A program made the position numbers and the translations under genes. From NCBI GenBank assembly GCA_964501505.1, contig CAZCSY010000084.1, positions 1 to 6,437 on the forward strand: a stretch of DNA of 6,437 bases, read 5' to 3'. Position 1 is the stretch's first letter, and the number at the start of each line of letters is the position of its first letter. This document shows positions 1 through 6,437 of this stretch, piece after piece. Origin of the DNA: CAZCSY01 sp964501505 (GTDB taxonomy: Bacteria; Omnitrophota; Gorgyraeia; Velamenicoccales; Velamenicoccaceae). The notes beneath the pieces are model-generated. The model was given only the letters and a program-made list of their open reading frames with translations. It searched no databases and was not told where the DNA came from.

Positions 1-526
1 CGAGGTGGGCCAGAACCAGATGTGGGCGTGCCAGTGGTACAAGTACAGCGAGCCCCGCACGTGGCTGTCCTCCGGCGGGCTGGGGACGATGGGCTACGGT
101 TTTCCGGCGGCCATCGGCGCGCAGATGGGCTGTCCCGGCAAGGTCGTCTTTGATATCGCCGGCGACGGATCCATCCAGATGAATATCCAGGAGTTGGCGA
201 CGGCCGTCACCAACAAGCTGCCGGTCAAGATCGCCATCCTGAACAACGGCTACCTGGGGATGGTGCGTCAGTGGCAGGAGCTCTTCTACAACAAGCGCTA
301 CTCGGCGACCCCGCTCAAAAACCCCGATTTCGTAAAACTGGCCGAGGCCTACGGCGCCAAGGGGATGCGTATCACGAAAAAAGAAGACGTCCCCGGCGCC
401 ATCCAGGAGGCGTTGGCGACCGATAACGTGGTGGTGATGGATTTTCTCGTTGAGCCGGAAGAGAATGTCTTCCCGATGGTGCCGGCCGGCGAGGCCCTGA
501 ACCGCATGATGAACGGCATGGCGTAG
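1..526 (+). CDS. ilvB: Acetolactate synthase large (catalytic) subunit, C-terminal part
   Basis: Partial gene: the frame is open to the left edge, so only about the last 174 of a usual 550-600 residues are present. The enzyme joins two pyruvates, or pyruvate and 2-ketobutyrate, using thiamine diphosphate (ThDP), FAD and Mg2+, and so commits carbon to valine, leucine and isoleucine in the cytoplasm. The visible part is the ThDP-binding domain. It opens with VGQNQMW, then GLGTMGYGFPAAIGA, and has the ThDP/Mg motif running from GDGS to LNNGYLGM. The stretch GMVRQWQ is typical of true acetolactate synthases rather than related ThDP enzymes. The stop is TAG at 524-526. ilvN follows after 18 nt, as expected for the partner subunit. 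The GTG at 5-7 lies inside the conserved domain and is not a start. Identification is secure; the missing N-terminal part cannot be judged. Confidence 0.96.
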   Translation, partial: EVGQNQMWACQWYKYSEPRTWLSSGGLGTMGYGFPAAIGAQMGCPGKVVFDIAGDGSIQMNIQELATAVTNKLPVKIAILNNGYLGMVRQWQELFYNKRYSATPLKNPDFVKLAEAYGAKGMRITKKEDVPGAIQEALATDNVVVMDFLVEPEENVFPMVPAGEALNRMMNGMA

Positions 527-544
527 GACGCCGGCGGAAAAGAC

Positions 545-1018
545 ATGAAACACACATTGTCCATTTTGGTCGAAAACAAGTTCGGCGTCCTGGCGCGCGT
601 GGCGGGGCTCTTCTCCGCGCGCGGGTACAATATCGATTCGTTGACCGTCAGCGAGACACAGGACCCGTCGGTCTCGCGCATGACGGTCGTGCTCAACGCC
701 CAGGACGAGCGGATCCTCGAACAGATCAAGAAGCAGCTGCACAAGCTTATTGACGTTATTACCGTCCACGACTTCATCAGGAAGGAGCACATCGACCGCG
801 AGCTCATCTTCGTAAAGATCGAGGCGGACAAGAAGGGGCAGGCGTTCCTCCATAGGATAGTGAGAAAATACGACGGCGCGCTGTTCGAGAAAAAGACAGA
901 CTCCGTGATCGTCGAGATCGCGGCGAGCACGCAGGACGTCCACCGGTTCCTCGACGACATCAAGGACTTCAAGATCGTGGAGCTCGTGAAGTCGGGGAGC
1001 ATCGCCATCGCCAAGTAA
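545..1018 (+). CDS. ilvN: Acetolactate synthase small (regulatory) subunit
   Basis: This is the regulatory partner of IlvB. It raises catalytic activity and confers valine feedback inhibition. The 157 residues match the family's usual size. The N-terminal ACT domain (about residues 3-75) begins with the diagnostic stretch N11-K-F-G-V-L-A-R-V, continues with GLFSARGYNIDSL, and is followed by the ALS small-subunit C-terminal domain (about 80-157). G14 and N29, the positions where changes in the E. coli small subunit (IlvH) give valine resistance, are both present, so I infer intact feedback control. The ATG at 545 starts exactly where family members start. Its ribosome binding site is weak (GCGGAAAAG), and with an 18-nt gap to ilvB this suggests translational coupling. 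The symbol ilvH would be equally valid. Confidence 0.96.
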   Translation: MKHTLSILVENKFGVLARVAGLFSARGYNIDSLTVSETQDPSVSRMTVVLNAQDERILEQIKKQLHKLIDVITVHDFIRKEHIDRELIFVKIEADKKGQAFLHRIVRKYDGALFEKKTDSVIVEIAASTQDVHRFLDDIKDFKIVELVKSGSIAIAK

Positions 1019-1060
1019 GGTCGGCGGACGCTCACGATCCAACCTTTTACCGGGCAAACA

Positions 1061-1065
1061 AGGAG
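1061..1065 (+). promoter_or_regulatory. Shine-Dalgarno site of ilvC
   Basis: AGGAG (within AAGGAGA) lies 5 nt before the ATG at 1071. It is one of the strongest ribosome binding sites in the window, contrasts with the weak site of ilvN, and fixes the ilvC start. The rest of the 52-nt gap shows no clear promoter or terminator. Confidence 0.8.
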
Positions 1066-1070
1066 ACGAG

Positions 1071-2063
<993 letters not shown>

Positions 2064-2093
2064 CGGACGGGATACCCCGGATGAAGGACTAAA

Positions 2094-3629
2094 ATGGACA
2101 GGCTGATCATATTCGATACGACGTTGCGGGACGGGGAGCAGGCGCCGGGGGCGACGCTGAATGAGCGCGAGAAGCTGGAGATCGCGCGTCAGTTAGTGGC
2201 GCTGGGCGTCGACGTCATCGAGGCGGGCTTTCCGGTCTCTTCAGGCGGGGACTTCAAGGCGGTCCAGCGCATCGCCCGGGAAGTCAGAGGTGCGGTCATC
2301 TGTGGCCTGGCCCGCGCCGTGAAGAAGGACATCGACACGGCGTACAAGGCGACGAGGCCGGCGCGCGGCGGGGCGCGTATCCACGTGTTCCTCGCCACCT
2401 CCAGGATCCACATGCAGTATAAGCTTAAAAAGGCGGAGGACGAGATCCTGCGCCTGGCTGTCGAATCTGTCCGCTACGCCCGCACGCTGACGAAAGATGT
2501 CGAGTTTTCTCCCGAGGACGCCTCGCGGACGGACCCGTCTTTTCTCTTCAAGGTTGTTGAGTCTGTCATCAAGGCCGGTGCCGCAACGGTCAACATCCCG
2601 GATACGGTGGGGTATGCCTATCCCGACGAGTTCGGGGCGCTGATCGGTGCCATCCGCGATAGCGTGCCGGACATCGACAAGGCGGTCATCTCGGTCCACT
2701 GCCACAACGACCTGGGCCTGGCCGTGGCCAATTCCCTCTCCGCGGTGAAGAACGGCGCCCGCCAGGTCGAGTGCACGGTTAACGGCATCGGCGAGCGCGC
2801 CGGCAATGCCTCCATGGAAGAGATCGTGATGGGCATTCACACGCGCCAGGATATTTTCCGCGGGATCGCGACTTCCATCAAGACCCGGGAGATTTGCAAG
2901 GCCTCGCGCCTCGTCAGCAAGCTGACCGGTTTCATGGTGCCGCCCAACAAGGCGATCGTCGGCGGCAACGCCTTCCGCCACGAGTCGGGCATCCACCAGG
3001 ATGGGGTGATTAAGAAGCGCGCCACGTACGAGATCATCGCGCCCGCCGACGTCGGCTTCACCGGCACGGGGCTGGTCCTCGGCAAGCACTCCGGCCGCCA
3101 CGCCCTGGAAAGGCGGCTCGCGGAGATGGGGATCGTCCTCAAGGAGGCGGAGCTCCAGAGGGCCTTCGAGAAGTTTAAGGACCTGGCCGATAAGAAGAAG
3201 ACCATCTATGAAGAAGACCTGGCGACCATCGTCGAGGACGAGATCCACAAGTCCGTCGAGACGTGGAAGCTGGAGAGCGTTTCCTACGCCAGCGGCAGCA
3301 AGGTGACCCCGAGCGCGACGATCCGCCTGAAACACAAGGGTAAGATCGCGAGCGTCTCCTCGAAGGGCGACGGTCCGGTCGATGCCTGTTACAAGGCCAT
3401 CGAGAAGCTGACGAAGATGAAGACGCGCCTCATGGATTATCGGCTCGAAGCGGTCACCGCCGGCAAGGACGCGCTGGGCGAGGTCGTCGTCAAGATCGCG
3501 AGCGGCAGGAAGGTCGCCATCGGCCGCGGCTCGAGCACGGACATCATCGAGGCCTCGGCCAGGGCCTTCTTGAGCGCCGTCAACAAGCTCGCCGTCCGGA
3601 AACCCGACGCGGTCTCTTTGTATCTGTAA
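2094..3629 (+). CDS. leuA: 2-isopropylmalate synthase
   Basis: This enzyme condenses acetyl-CoA with 2-ketoisovalerate to give 2-isopropylmalate, the first committed step of leucine synthesis, in the cytoplasm. The 511 residues match the bacterial form of about 510-525. The N-terminal TIM barrel of the HMGL-like family (about 4-270) has the active-site motif FDTTLRDGEQ with metal ligand D13, the HxH ligands H202 and H204 in HCHNDLG, and GIGERAGN (231-238). The linker region contains GGNAFRHESGIHQDG (290-304) and LGKHSGRHAL (329-338), which separate it from homocitrate and citramalate synthases of other types. The C-terminal LeuA dimer/regulatory domain (about 388-500) is complete, including GRGSSTDIIEAS, so leucine feedback is likely. 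The ATG at 2094 has AAGGA at 2084-2088, and ilvC ends 30 nt upstream. Nothing is truncated. Confidence 0.96.
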   Translation: MDRLIIFDTTLRDGEQAPGATLNEREKLEIARQLVALGVDVIEAGFPVSSGGDFKAVQRIAREVRGAVICGLARAVKKDIDTAYKATRPARGGARIHVFLATSRIHMQYKLKKAEDEILRLAVESVRYARTLTKDVEFSPEDASRTDPSFLFKVVESVIKAGAATVNIPDTVGYAYPDEFGALIGAIRDSVPDIDKAVISVHCHNDLGLAVANSLSAVKNGARQVECTVNGIGERAGNASMEEIVMGIHTRQDIFRGIATSIKTREICKASRLVSKLTGFMVPPNKAIVGGNAFRHESGIHQDGVIKKRATYEIIAPADVGFTGTGLVLGKHSGRHALERRLAEMGIVLKEAELQRAFEKFKDLADKKKTIYEEDLATIVEDEIHKSVETWKLESVSYASGSKVTPSATIRLKHKGKIASVSSKGDGPVDACYKAIEKLTKMKTRLMDYRLEAVTAGKDALGEVVVKIASGRKVAIGRGSSTDIIEASARAFLSAVNKLAVRKPDAVSLYL

Positions 3630-3706
3630 CCGGTCCGGCGAGGCTTCGATATCTTTATGGGCGGACGTGAGACACCAAGGTCCGACCTTTGAGGAGGGGG
3701 TCCGTG
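3630..3706 (+). promoter_or_regulatory. leuA-aroE intergenic region with dyad and repeated GGTCCG
   Basis: This is the longest gap in the window and separates the branched-chain genes from the aromatic genes. GGTCCG occurs three times (3632-3637, 3679-3684, 3699-3704). The middle copy is part of a 13-bp dyad, AAGGTC-C-GACCTT (3677-3689). As RNA this would form only a 5-bp stem with a CCG loop, just before the aroE ribosome binding site. There is no stem with a U-tract, so no intrinsic terminator. TATCTT at 3650-3655 resembles a -10 element but has no convincing -35. A regulatory role is inference only. Confidence 0.3.
3692..3697 (+). promoter_or_regulatory. Shine-Dalgarno site that decides the aroE start
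   Basis: AGGAGG is a full anti-16S match. It lies 9 nt before the ATG at 3707 and 6 nt before an in-frame GTG at 3704. An upstream in-frame TTG at 3689 overlaps this site and so cannot be the start. Confidence 0.8.
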
Positions 3707-4570
3707 ATGGTTGTCGACGAGAAGGTCGTTACGTTGTTCGGATTGATCGGGTATCCGGTCAAGCACAGTTATTCGGCCGGGATGCACAATGCCGCCTTCG
3801 AGCATTACGGCATGTCCGCGCGCTATGAACTCTTTGAGGTTCCGCTGGGCGGACTCGAGACCTTTTTCAAGAGCACCGTCAAGGAGCGCCGCATCCAGGG
3901 TTTCAACGTTACCGTGCCCCATAAGGAGAAGGTGGCGCAGTTTCTGACGGGGCAAATCGCCCCCATGGCGGAGATGGTCGGGGCGGTGAACACGATCCGC
4001 GTCGAGCCCGACGGCCGCTTCTCCGGCTTCAACACCGACGAGCCGGGTTTCGGTCTTGATCTCGAGGAGAGGGGGGTGGACCTCAGCGGTAAGAAGGCTG
4101 TCCTGCTGGGTGCCGGCGGCGCGGCCAAGGCCGTAGCCCTGGCGCTCGCGGCCTTGCACGTGGAGGCGATAGAGGTCTTTGACATCATTCAGGAGAAGGC
4201 GAGACGGCTCGCCGAGCGGGTCAGGCAGTTTTATCCGGACCTCGACGTGCGGGTGACGGCCGAGGCGCGTCTCCTGCGGCTCGATGAGGCGGGCCTGTTC
4301 GTGAACGCGACACCCTTGGGTCTGAACGACGGCGACCCGCTGCCGGTCGACGCGGCGAAGCTGCACGCGGGCCTCTTTGTCTACGACCTCATCTACAACC
4401 CGGGCCAGACGCCTTTGCTGAAGGCGGCCGAAGCCGCCGGATGCCGGTGGGCGAACGGCCTGGGCATGCTCCTGCATCAGGGGTGTCTGGCTTTCGAATA
4501 TTGGACGGGCCGCACGGCCCCCGTCGACCTGATGCGCCAGGCCCTGGAGAAGCAGGTGTATGAGCGATAG
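3707..4570 (+). CDS. aroE: Shikimate dehydrogenase, probably NAD-preferring
   Basis: This enzyme reduces 3-dehydroshikimate to shikimate in the chorismate pathway. From the ATG at 3707 it has 287 residues, normal for AroE; GTG at 3704 would add one residue. The N-terminal substrate domain has shikimate-binding S21 and S23 in KHSYS, the catalytic lysine K73 in NVTVPHKE, N95 in GAVNT and D111 in FNTDEPG. The C-terminal Rossmann domain has the glycine loop GAGGAAKA (135-142), then VNATPLGL and NGLGMLLHQG. Oddities: the NADP-recognition motif N-R-T is D159-I-I here, an acidic residue at the end of the second strand, which points to NAD. The usual Pro after the serines (HSxSP) is Ala24. Quinate/shikimate dehydrogenase is an alternative, but aroC nearby favours a biosynthetic AroE. 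The 3' end overlaps the next gene by 11 nt. Confidence 0.94.
   Translation: MVVDEKVVTLFGLIGYPVKHSYSAGMHNAAFEHYGMSARYELFEVPLGGLETFFKSTVKERRIQGFNVTVPHKEKVAQFLTGQIAPMAEMVGAVNTIRVEPDGRFSGFNTDEPGFGLDLEERGVDLSGKKAVLLGAGGAAKAVALALAALHVEAIEVFDIIQEKARRLAERVRQFYPDLDVRVTAEARLLRLDEAGLFVNATPLGLNDGDPLPVDAAKLHAGLFVYDLIYNPGQTPLLKAAEAAGCRWANGLGMLLHQGCLAFEYWTGRTAPVDLMRQALEKQVYER
4546..4550 (+). promoter_or_regulatory. Shine-Dalgarno site of the prepilin peptidase gene, inside aroE
   Basis: GGAGA lies 9 nt before the ATG at 4560, within the last codons of aroE. With the 11-nt overlap, this supports coupled translation of the two genes. Confidence 0.55.
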
Positions 4571-5342
4571 CCTTATCCCTGTCTTTGTCTTCGTGTTTGG
4601 GTTGTGCATCGGCAGCTTCCTGAACGTCTGCATCTACCGCATGGGCCGGGAGCAGTCGATCGTGCGGCCCGCTTCGCGTTGCCCGCAGTGCCACAAGCCC
4701 ATCCGCTGGCACGACAATATCCCGTTGCTCAGCTACGTGATCCTGCGCGGCCGCTGCCGGGACTGCGGGGCGAAGATATCGTGGCGTTACTTCTTTATCG
4801 AACTCCTGACGGGGTGCCTCTTTGTCGCCCTCCTCATGCGCTATCACCTGAGCCCGTTTTTTTTCATTTACGCGCTCTTCGGCTCGGGGCTCATCGTCGC
4901 GACCTTCGTGGATTTTGACTTTCGGATTATCCCCGACGAGATCAGCCTGGGCGGCATCGTTGCGGGCCTCGTCTTGAGCGGTTTTTTTCCGCAGCTGCAC
5001 GATGCGACCGCGCCCGCCTACGGCGTAGGGAGGTCTCTTTTCGGTATTTTGGTCGGCGGGGGCACGCTCTGGCTGCTCGGGATCATCGGCGACTTCATCT
5101 TCAAGAAAGAGTCCATGGGAGGCGGGGATATCAAGCTGTTGGCGATGGTCGGCGCCTTTCTGGGGTGGCAGCTGGCGCTCCTGGCGCTGCCGCTTGCTTC
5201 CGTTATCGGCGCGGTCGTCGGGATCATCGCCAAGATCCGCACCAGGGAGAGCGAGATCGCCTTCGGGCCTTACCTTGCGATGGGGGCGGTGGCGGGTCTT
5301 TTTTGGGGTCCACGGATCATCTCGTATATTTTTTATTATTAG
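4560..5342 (+). CDS. pilD: Type IV prepilin peptidase (leader peptidase / N-methyltransferase)
   Basis: This inner-membrane aspartic protease (family A24) cuts the leader of type IV prepilins and type II secretion pseudopilins after glycine. Family members of this type usually also methylate the new N-terminus. The 260 residues match the family. The first membrane segment (about 5-28) includes GSFLNVCIYR. A cytoplasmic loop follows with two CxxC pairs, C41/C44 and C66/C69, and WHDNIPLLSY between them, as in the bifunctional, zinc-binding class. The A24 catalytic region has V117-D-F-D-F-R-I-I-P-D126 (D118 or D120) and M186-GGGD190-IKLLAM, giving the aspartate pair. About seven further hydrophobic segments follow. 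The ATG at 4560 overlaps aroE. No pilin or secretion gene is visible, so its substrates lie elsewhere. The symbol gspO would be equally fair. Confidence 0.94.
   Translation: MSDSLIPVFVFVFGLCIGSFLNVCIYRMGREQSIVRPASRCPQCHKPIRWHDNIPLLSYVILRGRCRDCGAKISWRYFFIELLTGCLFVALLMRYHLSPFFFIYALFGSGLIVATFVDFDFRIIPDEISLGGIVAGLVLSGFFPQLHDATAPAYGVGRSLFGILVGGGTLWLLGIIGDFIFKKESMGGGDIKLLAMVGAFLGWQLALLALPLASVIGAVVGIIAKIRTRESEIAFGPYLAMGAVAGLFWGPRIISYIFYY
5303..5330 (+). promoter_or_regulatory. Possible internal promoter for aroC
   Basis: TATATT at 5325-5330 matches the -10 consensus at five of six bases and lies in an AT-rich island at the 3' end of the prepilin peptidase gene, unlike the GC-rich surroundings. The only -35 candidate at suitable spacing (16 nt) is TTGGGG at 5303-5308, a poor match. 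The AT-rich codons also encode the hydrophobic, aromatic C-terminus (ISYIFYY), which may fully explain the composition. Confidence 0.2.
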
Positions 5343-5352
5343 AGTTCATTTT

Positions 5353-5375
5353 TGTTTGAGGCCTCGCCTTAAACA
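5353..5375 (+). promoter_or_regulatory. Hairpin in the aroC leader
   Basis: The arms TGTTTGAGGC (5353-5362) and GCCTTAAACA (5366-5375) pair over 10 bp, with one G-U pair and a CTC loop. The hairpin ends 4 nt before the AAGGGGG ribosome binding site of aroC. T-rich sequence precedes it and no U-run follows on either strand, so it does not look like an intrinsic terminator. It could modulate aroC translation, protect or process the RNA, or be a DNA operator. The structure is seen directly; the role is inference. Confidence 0.5.
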
Positions 5376-5379
5376 GCTA

Positions 5380-5386
5380 AAGGGGG
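5380..5386 (+). promoter_or_regulatory. Shine-Dalgarno site of aroC
   Basis: AAGGGGG ends 4 nt before the ATG at 5391. It supports that start, which also coincides with the conserved N-terminus of chorismate synthases. Confidence 0.6.
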
Positions 5387-5390
5387 CGCT

Positions 5391-6428
5391 ATGTTGCGTT
5401 ATCTGACGGCAGGGGAGTCCCACGGGCACTGCATGGTGGCCATTCTCGAAGGCATGCCCGCCGGCCTCAAGATCGATTTGAAAGAGATGACGGTTGAGCT
5501 CAAGCGTCGTCAGATGGGATACGGCCGCGGGGACCGCATGAAGATCGAGGCCGATAACATCGAGGTGCTCGGCGGTGTGCGCAATGGCCTCACCCTGGGA
5601 AGCCCCCTGGGCCTTTATGTCAAGAACAGCGACTATCGCATCGAGGACCTTTTGCCGTTGACAAACCCCCGGCCCGGCCATGCGGATGCCGCCGGCTGCC
5701 TGAAGTATGGTCATAAGGACATCCGCAATGTCCTGGAGCGTGCCTCGGCCCGCGAGACCGTGGCCCGGGTGGCCGTGGGGTCGGTCTGCAAGCTTTTTTT
5801 GAAAGAGTTTGATGTCCGCGTGACGAGTTGTGTCCTCACGATCGCCGGGGAGACGGACAAGAGCCGGATGCAGAACAAGGTCGAGCAGGCGAAGAAGGCT
5901 CTGGATACGCTCGGCGGATCTTTTCGCGTAGAGACCCGCAACGTCCCGCCCGGCCTGGGCAGCTATGTCACCGGCGACAGGCGCATGAGCGCGCGCCTCG
6001 CCGCAGCGGTCTTCTCGATACCGGCCATCAAGGCGGTGGAGTTTGGCCTTGGCACGGCCTTTGCGTCGGCCCGGGGCTCGCGGGTGCACGACGCCATCTA
6101 TTATTCGAAGGAAAAAGGATTTTACCGCAAGACGAACAACGCCGGGGGTATCGAGGGGGGCATGAGCAACGGCGAACCCATCGTGATGACCTGTACGATG
6201 AAGCCGATCTCGACGGTCGGCAAGCCCCTGGATTCGGTGGACATCGTGACACGCAAGCCCGTCAAGGCGGCGGTGGAGCGTTACGACACCTGCGCGGTGG
6301 AAGCGGCCGGCGTCATCGCAGAGTCGATGGTGGCCTTTGAGCTGGCCAACTCCTTCCTGGAGAAGTTCGGCGGCGACAGCGTCGCGGAGACCAAGCGTAA
6401 CTACAAGTCTTACCTGAGCAGCCTGTAG
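5391..6428 (+). CDS. aroC: Chorismate synthase
   Basis: This enzyme converts 5-enolpyruvylshikimate-3-phosphate to chorismate, the last step of the shared aromatic pathway, and needs reduced FMN though there is no net redox change. The 345 residues are complete and at the short end of the family (about 350-390). Conserved elements in order are MLRYLTAGESHG with H11; R39-R-Q-M-G-Y-G-R-G-D-R with R40 and R46; PRPGHADAAG with H97; DIRNVLERASARET (110-123), a strong family signature; NNAGGIEGGMSNGEPIV, contacting FMN; and YDTCAVEAAGV, followed by the C-terminal EKFGGDS. The ATG at 5391 matches the family start. It follows the prepilin peptidase gene by 48 nt, with a hairpin in between. No flavin reductase domain is fused, so FMN must be reduced by another protein, as in other bacterial (monofunctional) enzymes. 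Confidence 0.97.
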   Translation: MLRYLTAGESHGHCMVAILEGMPAGLKIDLKEMTVELKRRQMGYGRGDRMKIEADNIEVLGGVRNGLTLGSPLGLYVKNSDYRIEDLLPLTNPRPGHADAAGCLKYGHKDIRNVLERASARETVARVAVGSVCKLFLKEFDVRVTSCVLTIAGETDKSRMQNKVEQAKKALDTLGGSFRVETRNVPPGLGSYVTGDRRMSARLAAAVFSIPAIKAVEFGLGTAFASARGSRVHDAIYYSKEKGFYRKTNNAGGIEGGMSNGEPIVMTCTMKPISTVGKPLDSVDIVTRKPVKAAVERYDTCAVEAAGVIAESMVAFELANSFLEKFGGDSVAETKRNYKSYLSSL

Positions 6429-6432
6429 GAGA
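6427..6432 (+). promoter_or_regulatory. Shine-Dalgarno-like site for a gene beyond the window
   Basis: AGGAGA overlaps the aroC stop codon (TAG 6426-6428) and lies 5 nt before the right edge. It is well placed for a start just outside. I infer that another gene, possibly an aro gene, follows in the same operon. Confidence 0.45.
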
Positions 6433-6437
6433 CGACT

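Noticed and set aside
349..1035. Minus-strand open frame of 228 codons opposite ilvB and ilvN
   Set aside because: Both + strand proteins are clearly real and conserved; the antisense product has no recognisable motif.
1019..1070. Leucine or valine attenuator or leader peptide before ilvC
   Set aside because: The 52-nt gap is too short, has no short frame rich in Leu, Val or Ile codons and no terminator stem.
2241..3335. Long minus-strand open frame of 364 codons opposite leuA
   Set aside because: It is the mirror of a well-supported LeuA. Its translation is rich in Arg, Leu and Asp with no recognisable domain, typical of antisense frames in GC-rich genes.
3689..3691. TTG as the aroE start, giving 293 residues
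   Set aside because: The codons after it are the AGGAGG ribosome binding site itself. ATG at 3707 (or GTG at 3704) lies at proper spacing and matches the family N-terminus.
3437..4633. Minus-strand open frame of 398 codons spanning the end of leuA, the gap and all of aroE
   Set aside because: It lies opposite two conserved genes, has a low-complexity composition and matches no family I know. The chance of long antisense frames is high in this base composition.
4604..4918. Alternate-frame + strand open frame inside the prepilin peptidase gene (similar ones at 5165-5406 and 5828-6340)
   Set aside because: Out-of-frame shadows of genes with strong motifs; no separate ribosome binding site or domain.
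5353..5375. Intrinsic terminator after the prepilin peptidase gene
   Set aside because: The hairpin is real but no U-tract follows on either strand; on the + strand the T-rich run lies before it and a purine-rich ribosome binding site follows.
5346..6089. Minus-strand open frame of 247 codons opposite aroC
   Set aside because: It is explained as an antisense shadow of the conserved AroC reading frame; no domain or convincing start context was seen.

Overview
The window carries seven protein-coding genes, all on the + strand and tightly packed. The order is ilvB (3' end only), ilvN, ilvC, leuA, aroE, a type IV prepilin peptidase gene (pilD/gspO-like) and aroC. No tRNA, rRNA, CRISPR array, insertion sequence or phage gene was seen. 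DNA is GC-rich by eye (roughly 60%) with evenly GC-rich third codon positions. The organism is a bacterium with type IV pili or type II secretion that makes its own branched-chain and aromatic amino acids. The gene order and the KARI variant suggest a deep-branching or candidate phylum, perhaps Omnitrophota, but this is a low-confidence impression that needs a phylogeny.

Region 1 (1-3629) is a branched-chain module. IlvB and IlvN form acetolactate synthase. IlvC converts its product to the dihydroxyacid, and LeuA diverts 2-ketoisovalerate to leucine. Gaps are 18, 52 and 30 nt, so one transcript is likely. ilvD and leuBCD are not in the window.

Region 2 (3630-6437) starts after a 77-nt gap, the longest here, with a small dyad and three GGTCCG copies. 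It holds aroE, then the prepilin peptidase gene overlapping the aroE end by 11 nt, then after 48 nt aroC. The aroC leader has a strong 10-bp hairpin just before its ribosome binding site. The window ends right after the aroC stop, where a Shine-Dalgarno-like sequence suggests that another gene follows.

The genes are ordinary housekeeping functions; I found no new defence, mobile or biosynthetic system. The most interesting signal is biochemical. IlvC and AroE normally use NADPH, yet both lack the usual residues that hold the NADP 2'-phosphate and carry an acidic residue near that site. This suggests NADH/NAD use in both pathways. Other points are the aroC leader hairpin and the prepilin peptidase gene sitting inside an aro cluster.
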